From NCBI GenBank assembly GCA_900016675.1, contig LN483071.1, positions 62,001-126,000 of the forward strand: 64,000 nt of DNA. Direction: 5' to 3'. Source of the stretch: Arthrobacter saudimassiliensis. GTDB lineage: Bacteria > Actinomycetota > Actinomycetes > Actinomycetales > Micrococcaceae. Positions 17,514 to 28,058 of the stretch are shown in pieces; within the stretch, counting starts at the first letter, position 1; each line of letters opens with the position of its first letter. The position numbers and the translations under genes are program-made. The notes beneath the pieces are model-generated. The model was not told where the DNA came from and made no database searches. It saw nothing but the letters and a program-made list of their open reading frames with translations.

Positions 17514-18209
17514 GTGCGTTTAGTGATAGCCCGCTGCTCCGTCGACTACATCGGGCGCCTCCGCGCCCACCTGCCCCTGGCCGTGAGGCTGCTGATGGTG
17601 AAGGCCGACGGGTCGGTCCTCATCCATTCCGACGGCGGCTCCTACAAGCCGCTGAACTGGATGAGCCCCCCGGCCACCCTGCGCATCACCGAGCCGGGGC
17701 CCGACGACGCCGAGGCCGGCGTCCTCGAAGTCTGGAACGTCGCCAGCACCAAGACCGACGACCGCCTGGTGATCAACGTCTACGAGCAGTTCTCCGAGCT
17801 CAGCCACGACCTGGGCGTGGATCCCGGCCTGATCAAGGACGGCGTGGAAGCCGACCTGCAGCGCCTGCTGGCCGAGCAGATCGACCTGCTGGGAGCCGGC
17901 AGCACCCTGATCCGGCGCGAGTACATGACGGCGATCGGTCCGGTGGACATCCTGGCCCGGGACGCCTCCGGCGCCACCGTGGCCGTGGAGCTCAAGCGCC
18001 GCGGCGACATCGACGGCGTGGAGCAGCTGACCCGCTACCTTGAGCTGCTCAACCGCGACCCGCTGCTGGCGCCGGTCCGCGGCGTCTTCGCCGCACAGCA
18101 GATCAAGCCCCAGGCCCGGGTCCTCGCGGAGGACCGCGGCATCCGCTGCCTCACCCTGGACTACGACGAGATGCGGGGCGTGGACGACAGCGAGTCCCGC
18201 CTGTTCTAG
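17514..18209 (+). CDS. nucS: Mismatch-specific endonuclease NucS (EndoMS)
   Basis: Endonuclease of 231 residues that supplies non-canonical mismatch repair in actinobacteria that lack MutS/MutL. N-terminal dimerisation domain begins [16 protein letters not shown], followed by [17 protein letters not shown]; the C-terminal RecB-like nuclease core shows [20 protein letters not shown], giving the D-x(n)-ExK catalytic signature, and [18 protein letters not shown]. The C-terminus ends in DDSESRLF, resembling a beta-clamp-binding tail. The GTG start is fixed by the leaderless -10 box. Independent transcription unit, followed by nagA. Confidence 0.95.
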   Translation: MRLVIARCSVDYIGRLRAHLPLAVRLLMVKADGSVLIHSDGGSYKPLNWMSPPATLRITEPGPDDAEAGVLEVWNVASTKTDDRLVINVYEQFSELSHDLGVDPGLIKDGVEADLQRLLAEQIDLLGAGSTLIRREYMTAIGPVDILARDASGATVAVELKRRGDIDGVEQLTRYLELLNRDPLLAPVRGVFAAQQIKPQARVLAEDRGIRCLTLDYDEMRGVDDSESRLF

Positions 18210-18258
18210 CGCCCCGGCCGCCCGCCGCGGGTGGACAAAAGCGGCGCCGGACCATGCA

Positions 18259-18264
18259 TAGAAT
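18259..18264 (+). promoter_or_regulatory. -10 box of leaderless nagA promoter
   Basis: TAGAAT, six bases (CCAGAT), then the nagA ATG. A TGGACA at 18232-18237 could be a -35, but the spacer of 21 is long. Confidence 0.65.
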
Positions 18265-18270
18265 CCAGAT

Positions 18271-19488
18271 ATGAGCACCACCTCGGTTCCTTCCCCCGGA
18301 ACGGCGGCCTCGGGCTGCGCCTTCGGCACGGTCGCGGCCCCCGGGGGTGTCATCGACGACGGCGCGGTCTGCTGGGAGAACGGCGTCGTCACGTTCGTCG
18401 GAGAGGCCTCGGCCGCACCAGCCTCCGGCGGCCCGGCCGTGCCGCTGCCGGCCGGAGCCCTGCTGCTGCCGGGTTTGGTCGACCTGCACTGCCACGGCGC
18501 GGCCGGCGTGGATTTCAGCACCGCCTCCGCCGCCGAAGCCCGCCGCGCCGCGGCCCATCTGCACCGCAGCGGCACCACCACGTTCCTGGCCAGCGTCGTC
18601 GCCGGGCCGCCGGACCGGATGGCCGCGGCGTTCAGGACGCTGGCCCCGCTGGCAGCCGAAGGGCTGATCGCCGGACTGCACGCCGAAGGGCCCTTCCTTT
18701 CCGCCCGCAGGTGCGGAGCCCAGGACCCGGCATTCCTGATCGACCCGGATCCGGCGGTGCTGGAGGAGCTGCTCGAGGCCGCGGACGGCACGCTGGCGAC
18801 CATGACCTACGCCCCCGAGCTGCCCGGGGCCGACGCGCTGGTCCGCGCGCTGGCCGCCGCCGACGTCGTCCCCTCCCCCGGCCACACCGAAGCCGACGAC
18901 GCCACCGCAGCGGCCTCCCTGGCCGCGGCCCGGCGTGAGCTGGCCGCGGCGGCCCCCGGAGCCCGGCCCACGGTAACCCACCTCTTCAACGGCATGGCCC
19001 CGCTGCACCACCGGGCGCCCGGCCCGGCGGGAGCCTGCCTGCGCGCCGCCGCGGCCGGAGAGGCGGTGGTGGAACTCATCGCCGACGGCGTCCACCTGGA
19101 CCCGGCCATCGTGCACACGGTCTTCGCCCTTGCGGGCGCGGAGAACGTGGCGCTGGTGAGCGATTCGATGGCCGCCGCGGGCCTGGGTGACGGCAGCTAC
19201 CTGCTGGGCTCCTCGCGCGTCACGGTACAGGGCGGCCGCGCCGTCCTCGCCGACGGCGGTTCCCTGGCCGGCGGCACCTCGACCGTACTGGACGGTGTCC
19301 GCACCGCCCTCGACGCCGGCGTCGGGCTGTGCCGGGCCGTGGCCGCGGCCTCGTCCGTTCCGGCGGCGGTACTCGGCCTCGGCGACGTCGTCGGGGCCCT
19401 GCGCCCGGGCCTGCGGGCCGACCTGGTGGCCGTCACGGCGGGCCTGGAACCGCTGGCCGTGGTGCACGGCGGACGGGTCCAGGCCTGA
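18271..19488 (+). CDS. nagA: N-acetylglucosamine-6-phosphate deacetylase
   Basis: Amidohydrolase of 405 residues that converts GlcNAc-6-P to glucosamine-6-P, feeding amino-sugar recycling. Metal and catalytic motifs: LVDLHCHGAAGVDF (HxH), GLHAEGPF (Glu), PSPGHTEADD (His), VTHLFNGMAPLHHR (His) and LVSDSMAAAG (catalytic Asp). The first 45 residues form the small beta domain. No nagB or PTS gene is adjacent, so the kinase/uptake partners lie elsewhere. The stop codon lies in a GC-rich hairpin that probably ends the transcript. Confidence 0.94.
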   Translation: MSTTSVPSPGTAASGCAFGTVAAPGGVIDDGAVCWENGVVTFVGEASAAPASGGPAVPLPAGALLLPGLVDLHCHGAAGVDFSTASAAEARRAAAHLHRSGTTTFLASVVAGPPDRMAAAFRTLAPLAAEGLIAGLHAEGPFLSARRCGAQDPAFLIDPDPAVLEELLEAADGTLATMTYAPELPGADALVRALAAADVVPSPGHTEADDATAAASLAAARRELAAAAPGARPTVTHLFNGMAPLHHRAPGPAGACLRAAAAGEAVVELIADGVHLDPAIVHTVFALAGAENVALVSDSMAAAGLGDGSYLLGSSRVTVQGGRAVLADGGSLAGGTSTVLDGVRTALDAGVGLCRAVAAASSVPAAVLGLGDVVGALRPGLRADLVAVTAGLEPLAVVHGGRVQA

Positions 19489-19515
19489 GCGCGGGGCAAA
19501 GCCTACGCCCCCGCT
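19487..19515 (+). terminator. Hairpin at the nagA stop codon
   Basis: GAGCG, one bulged C and GGGG pair with CCCCCGCTC around an 10-base loop. The stem starts inside the TGA stop. No U-run follows, so termination strength is uncertain. Confidence 0.4.
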
Positions 19516-19547
19516 CCAGAAATGCGAAAGAAAAATGTCCAAATCCG

Positions 19548-19761
19548 TTGACCGGCCACGTTTTCATATGTGAGGCTATAGCCAGTCTTTGTGTAGGTGT
19601 TTTGCATGCTCGCAAGACGGTTGCGAGCGTGAAGCTCCTCAAGGAACTGCCGTTTACCCCGGCAAGGAATTGGGTCTTCCCGCCTCGGTAACGGTAAGGG
19701 CGCCCCGGGCGCGGCCCGCCATAACAGTGGCGGGTGCAGTTTCTTTTCTGAGGAGATTCAC
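19548..19761 (+). promoter_or_regulatory. Promoter candidate and structured 5' leader of the cold-shock gene
   Basis: The 273-base gap before the csp gene holds a TTGACC (19548-19553) that could be a -35, with AT-rich sequence behind it but no clean -10 at 17 bases. The leader contains a perfect 8-base stem with a 5-base loop (19608-19628; GCTCGCAA, GACGG, TTGCGAGC). A ribosome site GAGGAGA sits seven bases before the ATG. Long structured leaders are typical of cold-shock mRNAs and act as temperature-sensitive elements (family knowledge). Confidence 0.5.
19608..19628 (+). other. Perfect hairpin in the cold-shock leader
   Basis: An 8-base stem with a 5-base loop: GCTCGCAA at 19608-19615 pairs with 19621-19628. 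It is 133 bases before the csp ATG. It could be part of a temperature-sensing leader, which is inference. Confidence 0.55.
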
Positions 19762-19965
19762 ATGGCACAGGGAACCGTGAAGTGGTTCAACGCCGAAAAG
19801 GGCTTCGGCTTTATTACTCCGGACGATTCCGACGGCGACGTCTTCGTCCACTACTCCGAGATCCAGTCCAACGGCTTCAAGACCCTCGACGAGAACCAGC
19901 GCGTTGAGTTCGAGATCGGCCAGGGCGCCAAGGGCCCGCAGGCCACCGGCGTCACCGCCCTCTGA
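19762..19965 (+). CDS. Cold-shock protein, CspA family
   Basis: A 67-residue single cold-shock domain that binds single-stranded RNA/DNA and acts as an RNA chaperone. Both RNA-binding motifs are clear: RNP1 in [11 protein letters not shown] and RNP2 in [10 protein letters not shown]; it begins [14 protein letters not shown], the classic opening. Preceded by a long leader with a perfect hairpin and a strong GAGGAGA ribosome site, and followed by a strong terminator, so it is a monocistronic gene. Confidence 0.97.
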   Translation: MAQGTVKWFNAEKGFGFITPDDSDGDVFVHYSEIQSNGFKTLDENQRVEFEIGQGAKGPQATGVTAL

Positions 19966-19997
19966 TTCATCTGCAGCGCCGCCTGTCGGCGCGGTTC

Positions 19998-20038
19998 GGG
20001 ACGGCTTCTCCGCATGCGGGGAAGCCGTCCCTGCATTT
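19998..20038 (+). terminator. Terminator of the cold-shock gene
   Basis: GGGACGGCTTC (19998-20008) pairs perfectly with 20021-20031, and the pairing continues inward through TCC/GGG with one wobble to give a stem of about 14 pairs. TGCATTT follows. It lies 32 bases after the stop and between the convergent csp and murA genes, so it may serve both. Confidence 0.75.
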
Positions 20039-20083
20039 AACCCGCGGTCACGGCGGCAGCACCCTGACCTGCGCCGGCTGCAC

Positions 20084-21349
20084 CTAGGCGCGGCGCCGGA
20101 CCGCCCGGGCGCCGAGACCGCGAAGGTTCTCCATGAAGCGCTCGTAGCCGCGGTCGATGTGGTCCACTCCCCGCACCTCGGTGGTGCCCTCCGCGGCGAG
20201 GCCGGCAATGACCAGCGCGGCTCCGGCCCTGATGTCGTTGGCCACCACGGGTGCTCCCGAGAGCCGGGGAACGCCCTGCACGAGGGCGTGGTGCCCGTCC
20301 AGACGGACGACGGCGCCCAGCCGGGCGAGTTCGGAGGTGAAGCCCCAGCGTGCCTCGAACACGTTTTCCGTGACCATGCCGGAGCCGCTGGACACGGCGT
20401 TCAGGGCGACCACGAACGGCTGCAGGTCCGTCGGGAAGCCGGGATACGGCAGGGTGGAGACGTTGATGGGTTCGGGCCGCTCCGGCCCCTTGACGGTGAA
20501 CCCGTCGGTGTCGACGGTGACGGCGCAGCCGGCCTGGACCAGCTTGTCGAGCACCACGGTGAGCGCGGACGCGTCGGCGTCCTGGATGGTGATGGTGCCG
20601 CCGGTGACGGCGGCGGCGAAGGCCCAGGTGCCGGCCACGATCCGGTCCGGCACCACCCGGTGGGTGACCGGGCGGAGGCTGGGCACGCCGTTGATGACCA
20701 GGGTGTTGGTGCCCACGCCGCTGATGTCGGCGCCCATCTCGATGAGCATTTCGGCGATGTCCGTGATTTCCGGCTCCCGTGCCGCGTTGTCCAGCACGGT
20801 CCGGCCCTCGGCCAGGGTGGCGGCCATCATGAGGTTCTCCGTGGCGCCCACGGAGGGAAAGTCGAGGATGTGCCGGGCCCCGCTCAGTCCTTCGGGGACG
20901 CTGGCGATCAGGTAGCCGTGGTCGATGCTGATCTCGGCGCCCATGAGCTCCAGGCCGGCGCGGTGCATATCGAGCCCGCGCGAGCCGATGGCGTCTCCGC
21001 CCGGCAGTGCGACCTCCGCCCGGCGGCAGCGGGCCACCAGCGGCCCGAGGACGCTGATGGAGGCCCGCATGGCGCGGACCAGGTCGTAGTCCGCCTGGTG
21101 TCCCGGCATCGGCGGCACGTCGATCCGCACGCTGGCGGCCTCGACGTCGTAGTCCACGGCGCAGCCCAGCCGGCGCAGCAGCTCGGCCATGATCCAGACG
21201 TCCTGGATGTTGGGCACGTTGGTGATGGTGGATTCGCCCTCGGCCAGCAGGGTGGCGGCCATCAGCTTCAGGACGCTGTTCTTGGCTCCGGGGACCCGGA
21301 CGGTGCCGTTGAGCGTGGAGGGGCCGCTGACTGCTATGACGTCTTCCAT
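20084..21349 (-). CDS. murA: UDP-N-acetylglucosamine 1-carboxyvinyltransferase with Asp in the fosfomycin site
   Basis: First committed step of peptidoglycan synthesis: adds enolpyruvate from PEP to UDP-GlcNAc. About 421 residues, normal length. Lys23 lies in [11 protein letters not shown] (the E. coli Lys22 position). The catalytic-loop position that is Cys115 in E. coli is Asp119 here, in [16 protein letters not shown]; Asp-type MurA enzymes are not alkylated by fosfomycin. [22 protein letters not shown] and ADDxR-like late motifs are also present. I place the start at the ATG at 21347-21349 because TAGGAT is seven bases upstream; the ATG at 21358 would give three more residues. Downstream of DUF2550 and atpC. 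Confidence 0.95.
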   Translation of the reverse strand: MEDVIAVSGPSTLNGTVRVPGAKNSVLKLMAATLLAEGESTITNVPNIQDVWIMAELLRRLGCAVDYDVEAASVRIDVPPMPGHQADYDLVRAMRASISVLGPLVARCRRAEVALPGGDAIGSRGLDMHRAGLELMGAEISIDHGYLIASVPEGLSGARHILDFPSVGATENLMMAATLAEGRTVLDNAAREPEITDIAEMLIEMGADISGVGTNTLVINGVPSLRPVTHRVVPDRIVAGTWAFAAAVTGGTITIQDADASALTVVLDKLVQAGCAVTVDTDGFTVKGPERPEPINVSTLPYPGFPTDLQPFVVALNAVSSGSGMVTENVFEARWGFTSELARLGAVVRLDGHHALVQGVPRLSGAPVVANDIRAGAALVIAGLAAEGTTEVRGVDHIDRGYERFMENLRGLGARAVRRRA

Positions 21350-21356
21350 GTCCTCC

Positions 21357-21362
21357 ATCCTA
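21357..21362 (-). promoter_or_regulatory. -10 box of possible leaderless murA promoter
   Basis: Minus-strand TAGGAT, seven bases (GGAGGAC), then the ATG of MEDVIAV. The GGAGG is only two bases from the ATG, too close for a usual ribosome site, so a leaderless transcript is plausible. Confidence 0.45.
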
Positions 21363-21391
21363 GGGGGACGGCGGGGATGGACAGGTGCGGG

Positions 21392-21820
21392 TCAGCGCCA
21401 GGTGCCGATGCCGATGACCGGACCGGCCTCCAGCCAGGAGGACAGGCCGGTGTACACCTCGTAGCGCATGGCCAGCTGCAGGGGCTCGCCCTCGTAGCGG
21501 AGGTTGACGACGACGGCGCCGGGCTGGATCCGGGCCCGTTCGGCCTCGGTGGGCTGGCGCCAGCCGTCGATCTCCAGCGAGCTGCGCAGGAAGCGGTACC
21601 GCGGGATCGGGCTCAGGGAGACCAGCCGCAGCCATTCCAGCCGGGTGTCCGTATAACGGCACACCCCCATCCGCCACCCGCCGGGCGGGAGGCAGATGGA
21701 GGCGTCGAATGTGCCAAGGGTGCGCCGCAGCTGTGTGCGGCGCACCCAAAACAGCACTACGGCCAGAACCAGGAGGCCCAGCAGGCCCGCCAGGGCAATG
21801 AACACATAGAAGCTGCCCAT
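21392..21820 (-). CDS. DUF2550 domain-containing membrane protein
   Basis: A 142-residue actinobacterial protein found directly after atpC in many relatives (Rv1312 position in mycobacteria). One N-terminal membrane helix (FIALAGLLGLLVLAVVLFWV) is followed by a basic RRTQLRRTL and a cytoplasmic beta-rich domain with GGWRMGVCRYTDTRLEW, the core of the family. Function unknown. It starts nine bases after atpC and probably shares the ATP synthase transcript. Confidence 0.88.
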   Translation of the reverse strand: MGSFYVFIALAGLLGLLVLAVVLFWVRRTQLRRTLGTFDASICLPPGGWRMGVCRYTDTRLEWLRLVSLSPIPRYRFLRSSLEIDGWRQPTEAERARIQPGAVVVNLRYEGEPLQLAMRYEVYTGLSSWLEAGPVIGIGTWR

Positions 21821-21829
21821 TGCGTCTGG

Positions 21830-22114
21830 TCAGCGGTTCCCGGAGGTTGCGGACTCGTTGACCTTCGCGTTGTCGGCGACGATCACCACGCGGTTGCTGT
21901 CGACGGAGAAGAATCCGCCGTCGACGGTCACCTCGATGCGCGAACCGTCCACCGGGTCGATGGCCAGCTCGCCGGCGGCCAGGATCGCGAGCAGCGGGGT
22001 GTGGCCCGGCATGATGCCGATGTCACCCTCCGTGGTGCGCGCCTTGACCAGGCGGGCCGGGCCGGACCACACGAAGTGGTCGGCCGCGACAATCTCAACT
22101 TCGAGTTCGGCCAT
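21830..22114 (-). CDS. atpC: F1 ATP synthase epsilon subunit
   Basis: Central-stalk subunit of 94 residues, which is short: the N-terminal beta-sandwich (MAELEVEIVAADHFVWSG, GDIGIMPGHTPLLAIL, VDGGFFSVDSNRVVIVAD) is complete, but the C-terminal two-helix inhibitory domain of longer homologs is absent, the protein ending KVNESATSGNR. Short epsilon subunits occur in other actinobacteria. It starts five bases after atpD. Confidence 0.95.
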   Translation of the reverse strand: MAELEVEIVAADHFVWSGPARLVKARTTEGDIGIMPGHTPLLAILAAGELAIDPVDGSRIEVTVDGGFFSVDSNRVVIVADNAKVNESATSGNR

Positions 22115-22119
22115 GGGGC

Positions 22120-23616
<1,497 letters not shown>

Positions 23617-23639
23617 CTAAGTTCTTGAGGCTCGTACGG

Positions 23640-24533
23640 CTAGGACGCCAGGGCGTCCGCTCCGGCCACGATCTCGGAAAGCTCCTGGGTGATCTCCGCC
23701 TGGCGGGCGTTGTTCCGGAGCCTGGTGTACTTCTTGATCAGGTCGTTGGCGTTGTCGCCGGCGGCCTTCATGGCGCGCTGGCGGGCCGCCAGTTCGGAGG
23801 CGGCAGCCTGCAGCATGGCTGCGAAGATACGGGACTCGATGTACCGCGGCAGCAGTGCGTCAAGCACCTGCTCGGGGTCCGGCTCGTACTCGTAAAGCGG
23901 CAGCAGCTCACCCTCGGCAGGTGCCTGGTCCTCCTCAACGACCTCCAGGGGCAGCAGGCGGATGACCGCCGGCTCCTGGACGACCATCGACTTGAAGCGC
24001 GTGAAGACGATGTGGATCTCGTCGACGCCGCCGTCCTCGTAAGGCGTGTTGAAGGCCTCCAGGAGGGCCGCGCCGATTTCGCGTGCCGTCTCGAACTCCG
24101 GGGCATCGGTGCCGCCGGTCCAGACCTTGACGGCTTCACGTCCGCGGAAGTCGTAGTAGGCCTGCGCCTTGCGTCCCACGAGGTAGGGGCGGACTTCCTT
24201 GCCCTCTTCGTGCAGCAGCTCAATCAGGGACTCGCTCTGCTTGAGCACGCCGGCCGAGTAGGAACCGGCCAGGCCGCGGTCGGAGGTCAGGATCAGCACT
24301 GCTGACCGTCGGATCTGCTCCGGCTCGGTGGTCAGCGGGTGGTCGATCTCCGACTGGGACGCCACAGCAGAAACGGCACGGGTGATCGCGTTGGAATACG
24401 GCAGGGACGCAGCCACTCGGTTGCGTGCCTTTCCAATGCGAGAGGCAGCAATCAGCTCCATCGCCTTGAAGATCTTCTGCATCGACGTGGTCGAGGCGAT
24501 CTTCTGGCGGTAGACCCGAATTTGGGCTCCCAT
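23640..24533 (-). CDS. atpG: F1 ATP synthase gamma subunit
   Basis: Rotor subunit of 297 residues. The N-terminal coiled coil shows [20 protein letters not shown] and [17 protein letters not shown], and the C-terminal helix ends [20 protein letters not shown] with GADAL, both conserved. The central domain contains [17 protein letters not shown]. An acidic loop around residues 195-220 ([20 protein letters not shown]) is a common actinobacterial insertion. AAAGGAAAAG precedes the ATG. The gene is separated from atpA by 98 bases that fold into two strong hairpins. Confidence 0.97.
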   Translation of the reverse strand: MGAQIRVYRQKIASTTSMQKIFKAMELIAASRIGKARNRVAASLPYSNAITRAVSAVASQSEIDHPLTTEPEQIRRSAVLILTSDRGLAGSYSAGVLKQSESLIELLHEEGKEVRPYLVGRKAQAYYDFRGREAVKVWTGGTDAPEFETAREIGAALLEAFNTPYEDGGVDEIHIVFTRFKSMVVQEPAVIRLLPLEVVEEDQAPAEGELLPLYEYEPDPEQVLDALLPRYIESRIFAAMLQAAASELAARQRAMKAAGDNANDLIKKYTRLRNNARQAEITQELSEIVAGADALAS

Positions 24534-24575
24534 ACTTTTCCTTTCGGTTCCCGGCCCTTCGGCCGGGGGCTACGT

Positions 24576-24630
24576 GGCTTTGGCGAGGGCTCCGCGGCCG
24601 GGGGCTGCCCGGCCGCGGAGCACCAAAGCC
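24576..24630 (-). other. Very stable RNA hairpin just behind atpA
   Basis: Two nested perfect stems: an 8-base outer stem (24576-24583 with 24623-24630) and a 14-base GC-rich inner stem (24589-24602 with 24608-24621) around a 5-base loop, interrupted by a 5 versus 1 internal loop. On the minus-strand mRNA it begins two bases after the atpA stop codon. A second 7-base stem (24550-24567) lies just before the atpG ribosome site. No U-run follows, so it is more likely to protect or attenuate the upstream mRNA than to end the operon. Confidence 0.7.
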
Positions 24631-24631
24631 G

Positions 24632-26269
24632 CTAGCGCTTCTGCTTGACGATCTTTTCCTGGTCGACGGCTTCCTCGTCCAGCGCGGAGTATTCCTCGTG
24701 GCCGGCGGAAACCATGCGGTTGTCGCCTTCACCGAAGAAGCCCGGCTTGAAGTTCTCGACGAGGCGCTGCATCTCCTCGACCGTGCTGTCCTCCAGCTTG
24801 CCGGTCTCGGCAAGGACCGTCAGGACCTTGGAGGTGTGGCGCACGTGGTCCAGGAACTCGGACTCGAAGCGCTGCACGTCCTCCACCGGGACGTCGTCCA
24901 GGTGGCCGTTGGTGCCGAGCCAGATGGACACGACCTGGTCCTCGACCGGGAAGGGCGCGTACTGGCCCTGCTTCAGCAGCTCCATCAGGCGGGCGCCGCG
25001 GGTCAGCTGCTGCCGGGAAGCGGCATCCAGGTCAGAGGCGAACATGGCGAAGGCCTGCATGTCGCGGTACTGCGCCAGCTCCAGCTTCAAGGTGCCGGAG
25101 ACCTTCTTCATGGCCTTCTGCTGCGCGGCGCCGCCGACGCGGGACACCGAGATGCCGACGTCGACCGCGGGGCGCTGGTTGGCGTTGAAGAGGTCCGACT
25201 GCAGGAAGATCTGGCCGTCGGTGATGGAGATGACGTTGGTCGGGATGTAGGCCGAGACGTCGTTCGCCTTGGTTTCGATGATCGGCAGGCCGGTCATCGA
25301 GCCGGCACCGAGCTCGTCGGAGAGCTTGGCGCAGCGCTCCAGCAGGCGGGAGTGCAGGTAGAAGACGTCGCCCGGGTAGGCTTCGCGTCCCGGCGGGCGG
25401 CGCAGCAGCAGCGACACGGCGCGGTAGGCTTCGGCCTGCTTCGAGAGGTCATCGAAGATGATCAGGACGTGCTTGCCGCCGTACATCCAGTGCTGGCCGA
25501 TGGCCGAGCCGGCGTAGGGCGCCAGGTACTTGAAGCCGGCCGGGTCGGACGCCGGGGAGGCCACGATGGTGGTGTACTCCATCGCGCCCTGGTCCTCGAG
25601 GGTGCGCTTGATCTCGGCGATCGTGGAGGCCTTCTGGCCGATCGCGACGTAGATGCAGCGGACCTGCTTGGTGACGTCGCCGGACTCCCAGTTGGCCTTC
25701 TGGTTCAGGATGGTGTCGACCGCGATGGCGGTCTTGCCGGTCTTGCGGTCACCGATGATCAGCTGGCGCTGGCCGCGGCCGATCGGGATCATCGCGTCGA
25801 TGGCCTTGAGGCCGGTCTGCAGCGGCTCGTGCACCGACTTACGCTGGGTCACGCCCGGAGCCTGCAGCTCCAGTGCACGGCGGGCCTCCGCCTCGATCGG
25901 TCCCATGTCGTCCAGGGGCTCGCCCAGCGGGTCCACCACGCGGCCGAGGAAGGCGTCGCCGACCGGCACGGACAGCACCTCGCCGGTGCGGTGCACTTCC
26001 TGGCCTTCTTCGATGCCGGTGAAGTCACCGAGGACAACGACACCGATTTCACGGGTGTCAAGGTTCTGGGCCAGGCCCAGGGTGCCGTCCTGGAACCGAA
26101 GAAGCTCGTTCGCCATGACGGAGGGCAGGCCCTCCACACGGGCGATGCCGTCGCTGGCGGTGGTGACTCGGCCAACCTCAACGCGATCGGCGCTTCCGGG
26201 TTCGTAGGACGCCGCAAATTCGTTCAACGCATTACGGACGTCGTCGGCGTTGATGGTCAATTCGGCCAT
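24632..26269 (-). CDS. atpA: F1 ATP synthase alpha subunit
   Basis: Non-catalytic hexamer subunit of 545 residues. Seen: [20 protein letters not shown] (barrel), Walker A in [27 protein letters not shown]-like [31 protein letters not shown] (Walker B), and [19 protein letters not shown] with the arginine finger. The C-terminus extends about 35 residues ([20 protein letters not shown]) beyond compact homologs, as in other actinobacteria. The ATG at 26267-26269 ([12 protein letters not shown]) follows GCAGGGACTG; the upstream open frame is shadow. Confidence 0.97.
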   Translation of the reverse strand: MAELTINADDVRNALNEFAASYEPGSADRVEVGRVTTASDGIARVEGLPSVMANELLRFQDGTLGLAQNLDTREIGVVVLGDFTGIEEGQEVHRTGEVLSVPVGDAFLGRVVDPLGEPLDDMGPIEAEARRALELQAPGVTQRKSVHEPLQTGLKAIDAMIPIGRGQRQLIIGDRKTGKTAIAVDTILNQKANWESGDVTKQVRCIYVAIGQKASTIAEIKRTLEDQGAMEYTTIVASPASDPAGFKYLAPYAGSAIGQHWMYGGKHVLIIFDDLSKQAEAYRAVSLLLRRPPGREAYPGDVFYLHSRLLERCAKLSDELGAGSMTGLPIIETKANDVSAYIPTNVISITDGQIFLQSDLFNANQRPAVDVGISVSRVGGAAQQKAMKKVSGTLKLELAQYRDMQAFAMFASDLDAASRQQLTRGARLMELLKQGQYAPFPVEDQVVSIWLGTNGHLDDVPVEDVQRFESEFLDHVRHTSKVLTVLAETGKLEDSTVEEMQRLVENFKPGFFGEGDNRMVSAGHEEYSALDEEAVDQEKIVKQKR

Positions 26270-26369
26270 CTGCAGTCCCTGCTCTCCTATGTTGTGATCA
26301 TCGGATGAACGCCGATGACCGGGATTAATTCTCAAAACGTGCTCGTGGAACGGGCTGTTCGGCCAGCTC

Positions 26370-27185
26370 CTAGACGGCGAGCTTCCGTCGAAGTTCGGAA
26401 AGTCGGGAGACGACCGATGAGTCGAGCACCTCGTCTCCCACTGTAATCCGCACCCCGCCGATCAAGGAGGGGTCCACCTCGGCGTTGATCTTCAGCTCGC
26501 GGCCGTAGAGCGCGTCCAGCGATGCCTGCAGGCGGGTCCGCTGCTCGGCCGTCAGGGGCCGTGCGGAGCGGACTTCCGCGATCCACCGACGCTGGCGTGC
26601 GGACACCAGCTCCAGGAAGCGCGAGATCACACCGGTGGGGCGCAGGCCGCGCGGATGCGCAACCGCCTGCCGGATGAGCACCAGGGCCTCGGGGCCGGCG
26701 CCGGGCACCAGCCGTTCGGCCAGCGCCGTGCGGGCCTGAACCGGGGCCTGCGGGTCGGAAAGCGCCCGCTGGACCTCGTGGCTGGCGGCAACTGCCCGGT
26801 TGAACCGGAACAGGTCGTCCTCCAGCGCGTCCAGCCCGGCGCTTCCCGGACCGCGGTTCTCAGCCACGGCGGAGACCACGGTCGCCGCCAGGAGCTCGAG
26901 CGCGTCGCCGATGTCGCGCGGATCGCGCCACCGGGAAGCAGCAAGTCCCGTGGCAATGGTCTCCGCCTCAGGCGAGACCTTGCCGGCGAACAGGTTGGAA
27001 ACCAGCGCCGCCTTCTCGGAACCCTCGCGGGTCGGATCGGTCAGTGCGCGGCGAACCCCGGCACCGGCGTCGAGGACGCCGACGATTCCAAAGAGTTCCT
27101 CAGCCAGCGACAGAGTCGCATGCGGGAGGTACTTCTCCAGCTGCTCCTGTGCCGCTGCCAGCGACTCGCTCGATACACCTGCCAT
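26370..27185 (-). CDS. atpH: F1 ATP synthase delta subunit
   Basis: Peripheral-stalk subunit of 271 residues connecting F1 to the b subunit. The N-terminal helical OSCP-type domain starts [20 protein letters not shown]; the C-terminal domain shows the conserved [20 protein letters not shown]. It is not fused to a second b subunit, unlike the mycobacterial form. ATG shares one base with the atpF stop (TAATG), indicating coupling. Confidence 0.95.
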   Translation of the reverse strand: MAGVSSESLAAAQEQLEKYLPHATLSLAEELFGIVGVLDAGAGVRRALTDPTREGSEKAALVSNLFAGKVSPEAETIATGLAASRWRDPRDIGDALELLAATVVSAVAENRGPGSAGLDALEDDLFRFNRAVAASHEVQRALSDPQAPVQARTALAERLVPGAGPEALVLIRQAVAHPRGLRPTGVISRFLELVSARQRRWIAEVRSARPLTAEQRTRLQASLDALYGRELKINAEVDPSLIGGVRITVGDEVLDSSVVSRLSELRRKLAV

Positions 27186-27733
27186 TACCTAGCTGCACCT
27201 GCATTCTCTTTGTCGAGGTCCGCGAGGAAGCGGTCCACCACGCGGGCCGACCGTGCATCGTCCTCGAGTGCTTCACCGATGATGCGCCCGGCCAGCTCGG
27301 TGGCCAGGGTGCCGACCTCGGCGCGCAGCGACGTGACGGCCGCCTGGCGTTCCGCGGCGATCTGCACGTGGGCCTGCTCGGTGATGCGAGCGGACTCGGC
27401 TGCGGCCTTGGCCTTGAGGTCGGCCAGGATCTGCGCACCTTCGGCACGGGCCTGTTCGCGGATCTGGTTGGCTTCGGTGCGGGCGTCGTTCAGCTGCGCC
27501 TTGTATTCCTCAAGGGCAGCGCTGGCCTCAGCCTGCGCCTTTTCGGCCTTCTCGATGTTGCCTTCGATGGCGGCGGCGCGCTCGGCGTACACCTTCTCGA
27601 AGGCAGGAACCACGAACTTCACGACGATGAACATCAGAATCGCAAAGCTGATGCCCGTCACCAGGATTTCCCAAACATTGGGAATCAGGGGGTTGGCGCC
27701 TTCAGCGGCAGCCCGGATAGCTACCTGATCCAC
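27185..27733 (-). CDS. atpF: Fo ATP synthase subunit b
   Basis: Stator subunit of 182 residues: a short N-terminus, one membrane helix (PNVWEILVTGISFAILMFIV), then a long charged coiled coil (EKAQAEASAALEEYKAQLND...). The start is GTG (GTG GAT CAG), 42 bases after atpE, with a weak upstream purine stretch. The 3' end overlaps atpH by one base. Confidence 0.95.
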   Translation of the reverse strand: MDQVAIRAAAEGANPLIPNVWEILVTGISFAILMFIVVKFVVPAFEKVYAERAAAIEGNIEKAEKAQAEASAALEEYKAQLNDARTEANQIREQARAEGAQILADLKAKAAAESARITEQAHVQIAAERQAAVTSLRAEVGTLATELAGRIIGEALEDDARSARVVDRFLADLDKENAGAAR

Positions 27734-27775
27734 TATTCACCCGTCCTATCTGGTTGGTTGGTCGGTCGGCTGGGG

Positions 27776-27988
27776 TTAGCCAACAATGAACGCGAGAACC
27801 AGACCAAGGATAGCGAGGGCTTCGGTCAGGGCCAGGCCGAGGAAGGCGATGGGCTGCAGGACGCGCTGGGCCTCCGGCTGGCGGGCCACGCCGGAGATGT
27901 AGGCGAAGAACACCAGGCCGACGCCGATGGCGCCGCCGATGGCGGAGAGGCCGTAACCGATGGCGTTGAGGCTACCCGAGATTTCCAT
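27776..27988 (-). CDS. atpE: Fo ATP synthase subunit c
   Basis: Proteolipid of 70 residues forming the rotor ring: two helices joined by the polar loop ARQPEAQ. The proton-binding acid is Glu56 in [13 protein letters not shown]; the first helix has the glycine-rich packing motif AIGGAIGVG. There is no obvious Na+-type Gln/Ser ligand set, so H+ coupling is expected. A-rich AAGGAAAAATAAG precedes the ATG, giving a strong ribosome site, as is usual for the most abundantly made subunit. Confidence 0.97.
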   Translation of the reverse strand: MEISGSLNAIGYGLSAIGGAIGVGLVFFAYISGVARQPEAQRVLQPIAFLGLALTEALAILGLVLAFIVG

Positions 27989-28058
27989 TTCTTATTTTTC
28001 CTTTCAAGATGCCCGAAGGCAGGTTGAGGTTGCTTGGGGGTTCCCCGTCGGGGAAGTC

